Source: Acidobacteriota bacterium | GTDB taxonomy: Bacteria > Acidobacteriota > UBA6911 > RPQK01 > JADFOI01 | Direction: 5' to 3' | DNA: 11,151 nt | Assembly (NCBI GenBank): GCA_027295745.1 | Contig: JAPUKI010000029.1 | Coordinates: forward strand, 1 to 11,151 | Shown: piece by piece, positions 1-6,730 of the stretch | Position numbering within the stretch: the first letter of the stretch is position 1 | Layout: each line of letters begins with the position of its first letter | The notes under the pieces: model-generated | Told to the model about the DNA's origin: nothing | Databases searched by the model: none | Seen by the model: only the letters and a program-made list of their open reading frames with translations | Position numbers and translations under genes: made by a program

Positions 1-834
1 AGAGATCCCCGATTCCAGGGCATTCGACTTTCACGAAACTTCGGTTCCCATACCGCACTGAGTGCGGGCTTTGCCGAAGCCGATGGAGATGTCATCACCA
101 TCCTGGCCTGCGATCTACAGGACCCCCCAGAAGTGATTCTCGAGTTTCTCAAGAAGTGGGAAGCTGGAGCCCAGATCGTGTGGGGACGTCGTCAGAGCAG
201 AAAGGATCGATTCTGGCGAATCCTCACCAGCAATTTGTTCTACAGACTGATGCGCCGGTTCGCCATGCCCCACGGATCCCAATTTACCACCGGCAGCTTT
301 TTCCTTGTGGACAGACGCGTAGCTGAGTGCATGCGCCAGTTTCAAGAGCGCAACCGCATTACCTTCGCCTTGGCAGCCTGGACAGGCTTTGAGCAGGCAG
401 TGGTCGACTACGACCGCAAACGGCGTGTTTCCGGTGTCTCCGGTTGGAACCTCAGCAAGATGATCATAACCATGTACGATGCCTTCATCGGTTTTTCTTT
501 CCTGCCAGTGAGGCTGATTACATTGGTGGGAGTTGTTGCCTTTCTGCTGACCATCGCACTTGCCGTTTACTTGTTTTATAGTTGGTTGACCGGCAATCCG
601 GTGCTGGGGTGGACGAGTCAAATGATGACTATGGCTCTGTTCTTCGGAATCCAGTGCTTCCTGATGGGTATCGTGGGGGAATATCTTTACCGTATCTATG
701 CGGAGGTTGTTCGCCGGCCTCTCTACTTCATCAGCGACCAGGCCAGGTCTTCCCACAAGCCCGAAAAGACTAACCTATCAACTCTCACAGAGGGCGGCGC
801 ACACCCGGAGGCCAAAAGCAGCCGTGGAGATTGA
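1..834 (+). CDS. Polyprenyl-phosphate glycosyltransferase, GT2 family (DPM1/GtrB/ArnC-like), 5' truncated
   Basis: The frame is open from base 1 to the TGA at 832-834, giving 277 codons; roughly the first 40 residues lie outside the window. Seen: the nucleotide-sugar/metal motif CDLQDPPE (first Asp at visible residue 38), a GRRQSRKDRFWR stretch, a GSFFLVDRR segment and an RVSGVSGWNLSKM segment, all in the order typical of this family, then two hydrophobic helices (about residues 171-195 and 206-227) and a basic cytoplasmic tail. Family knowledge: such enzymes move a sugar from a nucleotide donor to undecaprenyl or dolichyl phosphate on the cytoplasmic face, supplying lipid-linked sugar to GT-C transferases. 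Context fits, since a GT-C gene and a YfhO gene lie downstream in the same run. The exact sugar cannot be read from sequence. Its stop lies 13 bases before my preferred start of the next gene. Confidence 0.9.
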   Translation, partial: RDPRFQGIRLSRNFGSHTALSAGFAEADGDVITILACDLQDPPEVILEFLKKWEAGAQIVWGRRQSRKDRFWRILTSNLFYRLMRRFAMPHGSQFTTGSFFLVDRRVAECMRQFQERNRITFALAAWTGFEQAVVDYDRKRRVSGVSGWNLSKMIITMYDAFIGFSFLPVRLITLVGVVAFLLTIALAVYLFYSWLTGNPVLGWTSQMMTMALFFGIQCFLMGIVGEYLYRIYAEVVRRPLYFISDQARSSHKPEKTNLSTLTEGGAHPEAKSSRGD

Positions 835-847
835 GAGGCTGATTCCC

Positions 848-1984
848 GTGCGAATCAGGGAGGTCCCAGCCGATTCGCCTGTGGCCTGGGCAAAGGGCAT
901 GCAGGTATCTCTCCCTCGGTCCACACTGGAGAAAGCCGGGCTCATTGATGACCTCGACGCGAATGACAACCTGACAATCCCAGCGGAGATCCCTCCCATT
1001 AACCCTCGAGATGTCCAGGATTTGAGATCACGAGCGGCCTATACTCGCCGCCAACCAGTCTCCTCCCGCCTGCCTGTTTCCTACCAGATGGTACCGGCCC
1101 GGCTTCGCAGCCTGATAGCCTTGGTCATGGGACGCTGGAAGCGTCGGCGCCCAGAGCGCTGGGCAACTTTTCCCAGGTGGCCCCTGGATTTGAGCGTCGA
1201 CTTCCTATCCGATCTGTGTGGGAGTGAGCCTTCACCCTTCCGCTCGGGTCCCACACCGGTTCTGCTTTCTCACGACCTGGATTCACCCGAAGGCCTGAAG
1301 AACGTTGTGAGAAAGTTTCTCGAGTTAGAGGAAAAGGTGGGCGCCCGCTCCAGTAGCTATATTGTGCCCTGCGGCTGGCCTATCGATTATGGCTTGCTGG
1401 ACGAGCTGAAGGATCGGGGACACGAGGTCGGAATCCACGGGTACGACCATGCCAATCGTACGGCCTTTTGCGATCCCGACCAGCAAAGAGAAAGACTGGA
1501 AGGAGCAAGCGAGCTCATCCAGCGGTATGACATCATCGGTTATCGTTCCCCATCCCTGCTGCGCACCCCCAGCCTGCTCAAATCCCTCCGGGAATTCTAT
1601 CGCTATGACACCAGTATTCCCACATCTGGAGGGCTCTTCCCGGTTCCCAACAACGGTTGTTCCAGCGCCCGACCTTTTCAGATCGAAGGAATTGTCGAGA
1701 TTCCCATAAGCCTGCCTCGGGACGGAAGTCTCAAGGCTCTGGGATATTCTCCCGATGAGTCCCTCCAGTTCTGGATCCGCTGTGGGGAGGCCATCTCCCG
1801 TTCAGGAGGCGTGGTTGTCCTGCTGACCCATTGCGAAGCCCGATTCTCCGGCAACGCACCTGCCCTGGACGCCTACCGGCATTTTCTGGAACATGTGTCT
1901 GGTTCGAATCGCTACCTCTGGAGCACACCCGGCGAGGTGCTGGAGCGGGCCTTCGAAAAGACCCGAGTCAATCGAGCGAGTTGA
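848..1984 (+). CDS. Polysaccharide deacetylase (NodB-fold carbohydrate esterase 4-like)
   Basis: A 378-residue protein from the GTG at 848, chosen because GAGAGG (833-838) sits 9 bases upstream. A GTG at 824 (overlapping the preceding gene by 11 bases) and an ATG at 899 are alternatives. The C-terminal two thirds carry the NodB-type motifs: motif 1 is SHDLDS (D143, D145, a DxD form rather than the usual DD); motif 2 is HGYDH (H197, H201), which with an Asp would bind the metal; motif 3 is YRSPS (R233); the last is LLTHCE (H328). The first 110 or so residues are an extension with a basic GRWKRRRPERW patch and a FPRWPLDLS segment. There is no signal peptide, so the enzyme is predicted to act in the cytoplasm or at the inner membrane face. 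Family role: hydrolysis of N- or O-acyl (acetyl or formyl) groups from sugars. The position after an ArnC-like GT2 suggests a lipid-linked or nucleotide-linked sugar substrate (inference). Confidence 0.85.
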   Translation: MRIREVPADSPVAWAKGMQVSLPRSTLEKAGLIDDLDANDNLTIPAEIPPINPRDVQDLRSRAAYTRRQPVSSRLPVSYQMVPARLRSLIALVMGRWKRRRPERWATFPRWPLDLSVDFLSDLCGSEPSPFRSGPTPVLLSHDLDSPEGLKNVVRKFLELEEKVGARSSSYIVPCGWPIDYGLLDELKDRGHEVGIHGYDHANRTAFCDPDQQRERLEGASELIQRYDIIGYRSPSLLRTPSLLKSLREFYRYDTSIPTSGGLFPVPNNGCSSARPFQIEGIVEIPISLPRDGSLKALGYSPDESLQFWIRCGEAISRSGGVVVLLTHCEARFSGNAPALDAYRHFLEHVSGSNRYLWSTPGEVLERAFEKTRVNRAS

Positions 1985-2712
1985 TGGCAAAAGAGGATTT
2001 CCTGGACAAGACATTTACGGCTCCTCAGGACCGGTGCCGTCAAACCACAGAACTCATTCTCCGCTATGTGGACGCCCAACGATCTCTCCGCGTTCTGGAT
2101 CTGGGATGTGGAACCGGCCGGCAGTTGTTCGACCTGGCCAAGGCACTACCCCAGGCTCATCTCATCGGGATCGATATTGCTGAGATGAATATCCAGCGGG
2201 CAAAGGAGTATGCCCGTGGTCAGTCAGCAGAAGAACGGTTGACTTTTGAGGTGGCTGACTATCTGCACTTCGAGGCCAAACCTTTTGATCTGATCGTCTC
2301 GGACTCCACTCTCCAGAATATCGATGCACCGAAGGCAACACTCTTCGCGAAAATCAACTCCGATCTGGTTCCGGAAGGCAAGTTGGTGGTAACAATCCCT
2401 TATGCCTGCGCGTACAACCACATACTCTGGTCCCTCCGTCGCGCCTTTCGCTTATTGCGCAGCCCCTTAACTGACTCGATCCTCTTGGCCGTTGCCAAAG
2501 TCCTGCACGGCAGGCGATACGACGAGCCAGCGCTGAGGGAACGGATTCACTACATGTATCTGTTGCCACACCTCTATGACTGCCAAGCACTCCGCCAGCT
2601 TCTGGAAGCATCCTGGGGTCTGGATCTGGTGGGAGAACATGACGTTTCCCATGAAAGCCTTGCCCAACCAAAACATCGAATGCTGATCATGCAGAAGGAA
2701 GCAGGCGTATGA
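1984..2712 (+). CDS. Class I SAM-dependent methyltransferase
   Basis: A 242-residue protein starting at the ATG of a TGATG stop/start overlap, so it is translationally coupled to the deacetylase; the frame is also open further upstream but that would overlap the deacetylase deeply. Motif I is VLDLGCGTG at residues 37-45 (SAM-binding glycine loop); GIDIAE at about 62-67 carries the acidic residue D64 expected to contact the SAM ribose; PFDLIVSD around residues 100-107 is motif IV-like; a later strand-like LVVTIPY follows. The C-terminal half (RRAFRLLRSPLTD, then a YMYLLPHLYD segment) probably holds the substrate cap and is not diagnostic. Target unknown: given the glycan neighbours, O-, N- or C-methylation of a sugar is the simplest inference. 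The sequence alone does not exclude a lipid or small-molecule substrate. Confidence 0.85.
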   Translation: MAKEDFLDKTFTAPQDRCRQTTELILRYVDAQRSLRVLDLGCGTGRQLFDLAKALPQAHLIGIDIAEMNIQRAKEYARGQSAEERLTFEVADYLHFEAKPFDLIVSDSTLQNIDAPKATLFAKINSDLVPEGKLVVTIPYACAYNHILWSLRRAFRLLRSPLTDSILLAVAKVLHGRRYDEPALRERIHYMYLLPHLYDCQALRQLLEASWGLDLVGEHDVSHESLAQPKHRMLIMQKEAGV

Positions 2713-2781
2713 AAGGGCTTGCCCTGGTGTCTGCCTATGCGGCAAGTGTGCGACAATAGTTGAGATAAGGGAAGTGTCAGG

Positions 2782-3804
2782 ATGGCGGATGAAAGAATGT
2801 TGGTAACAGGCGGCGCCGGCTTTATCGGCTCAGAGCTGACCAGACAGCTCGTCAAGGCCGGGGCCCATGTGACGGTCGTCGACAATCTGGTCAACGGCAA
2901 ACGCGAGAACCTGGAAGGCTGCCCTAGCGATCAAGTAGAATGGGTGATCGCCGACATCCGCGATGAATCCCGCATGCGCCAGGCCATGCAGGGAGTGAAG
3001 AGAGTCTTCCATCTGGCCTGTTTGGGGGTGCGTCACTCCATCCATTCTCCCCAGGAAAACCATGAAGTGAATGCAACGGCCACGCTTAAGCTGCTGGAGG
3101 TGGCCCGAGAGGTGGGAGTGGGACGTTTTGTGTATGTCTCCAGTTCCGAAGTCTACGGCACCACGCTTAGCTCTCCGCAGAGTGAAAAGGCTCCCACTTT
3201 CCCCAGCACCATTTACGGAGCATCAAAATTGGCCGGGGAATGCTACACCCGGGCTTTCCATCAAACTTACGACTATCCCACGGTCGTGGTGCGGCCCTTC
3301 AACACCTATGGTCCTCACTGCCATCATGAAGGAGATTGCGGAGAGGTGATCCCGAAATTCATGCTGCGCACTATGGCGGGCCAGCCGATGGTGATTTTCG
3401 GCGACGGAACCCAGACCCGCGACTTCACTTATGTCAGCGATACGGCTTCGGGAATTCTGCTGGCCGGTTCCTCGAAAGAGGCACTCGGAGAAACGATTAA
3501 TCTCGGTCAAGGCCAGGAGTTGCGTATTGTCGATTTGGCGCGGGAGGTGGCTGAGGTCGTCGGTCTATCCGATGCGGAGATCCTCCTGGATGACCCTCGT
3601 CCCGGTGATGTCCCCCGCCTGTGGGCGGATGCCTCCAAAGCTCGTGAGATGCTGGGCTATACACCGCGTGTCCCGCTGCGCCAGGGATTGACGAACCTGA
3701 AGCAGTGGTATCTGGCAAGCGACCAGACAGCAGAGGAATTGTTGGAGCAGGAAGTCGTTCACAACTGGGAATCGGAGACTCTGAATGTCGAAAAGCGGCC
3801 ATAA
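2782..3804 (+). CDS. NAD(P)-dependent nucleotide-sugar epimerase/dehydratase/decarboxylase (extended SDR)
   Basis: A 340-residue protein from the ATG at 2782, with an AAGGGAAG ribosome-binding-like stretch about 8 bases upstream. N-terminal Rossmann motif TGGAGFIGS (residues 9-17) binds the dinucleotide; VVDNL follows at the second strand. The active site is SSSEVYG (120-126) with YGASK (Y145, K149), the classical Ser/Tyr/Lys set; Glu123 follows the serines as in UDP-glucuronate decarboxylases and LegB-like dehydratases, rather than the Asp-Glu of RmlB-type dehydratases. RPFNTYGP and FGDGTQTRDFTYVSDT are typical of the nucleotide-sugar branch. A tail of about 25 acidic residues extends past the usual end. 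Its last 20 bases overlap the aminotransferase gene, so the pair probably work in sequence: this enzyme would make a keto-sugar nucleotide for transamination. Epimerase, 4,6-dehydratase and decarboxylase activities cannot be told apart here. Confidence 0.85.
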   Translation: MADERMLVTGGAGFIGSELTRQLVKAGAHVTVVDNLVNGKRENLEGCPSDQVEWVIADIRDESRMRQAMQGVKRVFHLACLGVRHSIHSPQENHEVNATATLKLLEVAREVGVGRFVYVSSSEVYGTTLSSPQSEKAPTFPSTIYGASKLAGECYTRAFHQTYDYPTVVVRPFNTYGPHCHHEGDCGEVIPKFMLRTMAGQPMVIFGDGTQTRDFTYVSDTASGILLAGSSKEALGETINLGQGQELRIVDLAREVAEVVGLSDAEILLDDPRPGDVPRLWADASKAREMLGYTPRVPLRQGLTNLKQWYLASDQTAEELLEQEVVHNWESETLNVEKRP

Positions 3805-4972
3805 GACTCGCACCATTCCCCTCTCCAAACCGTGGTTGGATGAGGCGGAGGTGCAGGCGTCACGCCGTCCCATTGTCTCAGCTTGGGTGACCCAGGGTCC
3901 TGAAGTGGCCGCATTCGAACAAGAATTTGCCTCCCTCGTGGGAACTCCTTACGCCTGCGCCGTCTCCAACTGCACCAGCGCCCTGCATCTGGCCCTATTG
4001 GCGGTCGGCGTCAAGCCGGGCGATGAAGTCAGCACCGTCAGCCATTCCTTCATCGCCAGCGCCAACAGCATCCGCTACTGCGGCGCCACACCCGTCTTTG
4101 TAGACATTCAGCCCGGCACATTTAACATGGATCCCGAGATCATAGACCAAACGATAACGGACCGTACCCGGGCCATCCTGTGTGTCCATCAAATGGGGAT
4201 GCCGTGCGACTTGAAAGCAATCCTCCAGATTGCCGAACGCCATTCCCTTCCGGTGGTAGAGGATGCCGCCTGCGCCATCGGCAGCGAAATCCTGGGGGAG
4301 GGCAATTGGGAAAAGATCGGAAAGCCCCATGGAGACATTGCCTGCTTTTCCTTTCATCCCCGTAAACTCATCACAACAGGTGATGGTGGCATGCTTACCA
4401 CCTCTCATGAGCAGTGGGACGAAAAGTTTCGCCACTGGCGCCAGCATGGAATGAGCGTGTCCGACGCAGTGCGACACGGTTCCAACAAGGTCATTTTTGA
4501 ATCCTACCCGGCTCTCGGCTACAACTACCGCCTGACTGACATTCAGGCTGCGGTGGGTCGCGAACAGCTCAAGAAGGTGCCCGATCTCGTCAAGCGGCGT
4601 CGCTATCTGGCTGATCGGTATCGAGAACTTCTGGGCGACATCCCCGGACTGCTGCTGCCAGAGGAGCCTTCCTGGGCGCGCAGCAACTGGCAAAGTTACT
4701 GTGTGCGTTTACCAGAAGGCTGTGTCCAGCGGGAGGTGATGCAATACTTGCTCGACCTGGGCATCTCCACGCGCCGGGGAATCATGTGCGCTCACCGCGA
4801 AGAGGCCTATGCCGATATCCCCCTGCCCCTGCCGCTGCCCGAATCCGAACGGGCCCAGGAGCAATGCATCATCCTGCCTCTCTTTCACGAATTCACCGAA
4901 GAGGATCAGGACCACACGGCCACCGCCCTGAGAGAGGCTCTCAGGGCAAACAAGCACGGGCCCGCTAGCTAA
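3785..4972 (+). CDS. DegT/DnrJ/EryC1/StrS (ArnB-type) PLP-dependent sugar aminotransferase
   Basis: A 395-residue protein, the usual length of the family, starting at an ATG 20 bases inside the preceding gene. Seen: IPLSKPWLDEAE near the N-terminus; GPEVAAFEQEFA; SNCTSALHLAL, the segment that holds the cofactor phosphate; the pyridine-binding Asp in VVEDAACAIGS (D160); and the Schiff-base lysine in FSFHPRKLITTGDGG (K194), with the common TTGEGG varied to TTGDGG. A GYNYRLTDIQAAVG segment follows, also standard. Family role: glutamate-dependent transfer of an amino group to the C3 or C4 keto group of a nucleotide sugar. The preceding SDR is the natural source of the keto substrate, and downstream lipid-linked transfer is inferred from the neighbours. 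Product identity (perosamine-, Ara4N-, legionaminate- or other-type) is not determinable. No sign of truncation or missing catalytic residue. Confidence 0.92.
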   Translation: MSKSGHKTRTIPLSKPWLDEAEVQASRRPIVSAWVTQGPEVAAFEQEFASLVGTPYACAVSNCTSALHLALLAVGVKPGDEVSTVSHSFIASANSIRYCGATPVFVDIQPGTFNMDPEIIDQTITDRTRAILCVHQMGMPCDLKAILQIAERHSLPVVEDAACAIGSEILGEGNWEKIGKPHGDIACFSFHPRKLITTGDGGMLTTSHEQWDEKFRHWRQHGMSVSDAVRHGSNKVIFESYPALGYNYRLTDIQAAVGREQLKKVPDLVKRRRYLADRYRELLGDIPGLLLPEEPSWARSNWQSYCVRLPEGCVQREVMQYLLDLGISTRRGIMCAHREEAYADIPLPLPLPESERAQEQCIILPLFHEFTEEDQDHTATALREALRANKHGPAS

Positions 4973-4981
4973 GGACTCAGA

Positions 4982-6688
4982 TTGGAACAGGACATTCCTG
5001 AACAAAGGCTAGGGTGGAAAGAGTCGTTGAACCGGAAGCGGGCAGTCGTTTCTTTGACTGTGCTGGCCGGGCTGCTAGCTTTTTGGGGCCTGGGAAATAA
5101 CGATTTTTGGGACGATGAAGCTTTCACCGCAGTGTACGGTCGCAATCTCATGGAGACCGGCCAGATAGTGGGGTGGGACGGACGCAACCTGATGGCCTAC
5201 GGGATGCTGGGGTGGGTCAATGAAGACATGATCAACACCCACTCGCCTCCTTTACAATACCTTGTGGCTGGTCTGAGTCAGAAGATTTTTGGAGACAGTG
5301 CCGCGGGAGGGCGCACTCTGTTTGTGCTCATTGGGCTCTTTTCGATTCCCCTCATGGCAGCCTGGTTCAAGCACGAGTTTGACAGTGATGAATATTGGAT
5401 GGTGGCCCTGATTCTTGCTCTGTCGGTCCCATACCTCTTGTATATCCGCCAGCTTCGCTACTACGCCCTGGGCCTGACGTTTTTCGCCGGCCTTCTGTGG
5501 GTATGGGCTGCTCTTCCTCGTGCCCGCCAATACCGTTGGTGGATCCTCCTGGGAACCCTGTTCCTCTGTTTACTGGTCTTGAGCCAATATCTTTATGCTG
5601 CAGCGGCCGTGGCCGTCATTACCATCAGTCTGCTACGCGAGAGATACCGCAATAGGAAAAATCTGATTTTTCTAGCTGTGATTATTCTTGTGGGAGTGGT
5701 AGCAGCGACCTGGGTTGGTCTCCGCAACGACCATGTGATGGGGCAAGTATTGGAGTCAGGAATAACTGACCATGTAAGCAAGTTTTTTCGCCTCATGTTC
5801 ATGGTGCCGCGCGACGCTGTTCGCTTTGAGTTTTTTCCGGTGGGCATGCTCTTCTTCGGAGCCGTGGGAGCCGCCCTGCTGGGCAGAGCGGAAGTGAACC
5901 ACCTCAAGAGCATTCTCTTGACATTGGCTTATGGCATGGGGATCATCGTTGCGGTGTCACTCGTTTCCCTTCAGACCCCTGATTCGACGGCCAGCGATAC
6001 AGATATGCGCTATTATGTTCTCCTTATCCCCCTCAGCGCTGCTGTGGCAGCCAGGATTTACGAGCTGCTGTGCAAAACGCGCTTTCGCGGACTGCCCGAG
6101 CTTTTCCTGATAATTCTCCTGTCGAGTAATGTGCTGACCTTTAACTTTTTTGGCCGGATGGGCTTGCAATCTCGTCTGGTGCAGTATGTTGGAGAGGTGA
6201 TGAATGATTACACTACGGGCAGTGAGGCGATCAGCAAGTTCATTCAAGAAGAGATATCACACGACGACTGTATCTTCATCATACCCACAGCTTTGAATAC
6301 GATCCAAATTCATCATAATCCCGAACACAAATTCTGCGGGCTTTTAACCAACCAGGCACCCTTTGCGAAGAAGCATGCAGCGGAGTTGAGGGCAGATCTC
6401 TTTTGGGAAAACACGGTTCCGGATTACGTGATTGTGGGGGGCCGCTCACCCGAGCGATCTTCTCAGTTGTTGGCGACCCTCTATGGCGAGGGCGGATTTG
6501 AGCTGGAAGCCGTCATTCCTGTCTTATGGGCTAATTTAACCCGACCCGAGATTCCGTGGAGGATCTTTGCTCCGATTGAAATCGACAATCCTTTCACTCA
6601 GGGAGTGCTCATATTCCACCGTACCAGCCAACCAGCCCATCTGCCCACAGTCGGTGCTTTGGAAATAGAAAAATACATTCATTTTTAA
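4982..6688 (+). CDS. GT39/ArnT-like (GT-C fold) integral membrane glycosyltransferase
   Basis: A 568-residue polytopic membrane protein. The start is TTG, supported by AAGGA at 4971-4975 with a 6-base spacer, and no in-frame ATG occurs until far into the conserved region. After a first helix (about residues 20-38) comes NNDFWDDEAF with D44, D45 and E46, the acidic first-loop motif of GT-C enzymes; HSPPLQYL (H87 onward) and RQLRYYALGL (156-165) are the next typical PMT/ArnT-like segments. Around nine or ten hydrophobic segments follow, including about 185-217, 228-246, 286-300, 311-331, 344-360 and 372-390, with DMRYYVLLIP before the seventh or eighth helix. The C-terminal 170 residues are soluble and probably extracytoplasmic. 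Family role: transfer of a sugar from polyprenyl phosphate to lipid A, protein or another glycan outside the cytoplasmic membrane. The likely donor maker is the GT2 at the window start (inference). Acceptor unknown. Confidence 0.85.
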   Translation: MEQDIPEQRLGWKESLNRKRAVVSLTVLAGLLAFWGLGNNDFWDDEAFTAVYGRNLMETGQIVGWDGRNLMAYGMLGWVNEDMINTHSPPLQYLVAGLSQKIFGDSAAGGRTLFVLIGLFSIPLMAAWFKHEFDSDEYWMVALILALSVPYLLYIRQLRYYALGLTFFAGLLWVWAALPRARQYRWWILLGTLFLCLLVLSQYLYAAAAVAVITISLLRERYRNRKNLIFLAVIILVGVVAATWVGLRNDHVMGQVLESGITDHVSKFFRLMFMVPRDAVRFEFFPVGMLFFGAVGAALLGRAEVNHLKSILLTLAYGMGIIVAVSLVSLQTPDSTASDTDMRYYVLLIPLSAAVAARIYELLCKTRFRGLPELFLIILLSSNVLTFNFFGRMGLQSRLVQYVGEVMNDYTTGSEAISKFIQEEISHDDCIFIIPTALNTIQIHHNPEHKFCGLLTNQAPFAKKHAAELRADLFWENTVPDYVIVGGRSPERSSQLLATLYGEGGFELEAVIPVLWANLTRPEIPWRIFAPIEIDNPFTQGVLIFHRTSQPAHLPTVGALEIEKYIHF

Positions 6689-6730
6689 AGTTTCAAGCGC
6701 GTCGGGGGCAACTCCGGCTCTGAGAAACAC

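Noticed and set aside
115..756. Minus-strand open frame of 213 codons opposite the GT2 gene
   Set aside because: It lies fully opposite a gene with clear GT2 motifs, and its product is a polar His/Gln-rich sequence with no recognisable domain; it is a shadow frame.
698..847. Long upstream extension of the deacetylase to ATG 698
   Set aside because: It would overlap the GT2 gene by 137 bases, through its conserved C-terminus; GTG 848 with GAGAGG upstream, or GTG 824, is much more economical.
2709..2759. Sixteen-codon frame starting in the ATGA overlap at the end of the methyltransferase
   Set aside because: Very short, with no recognisable features. The overlap is attractive for coupling, but nothing supports expression; the gap also holds a short palindrome (AGGGC TT GCCCT) that I could not assign a role.
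3995..4693. Minus-strand open frame of 232 codons opposite the aminotransferase
   Set aside because: Fully antisense to a DegT gene whose PLP lysine and Asp motifs are intact; no recognisable domain or ribosome-binding site.
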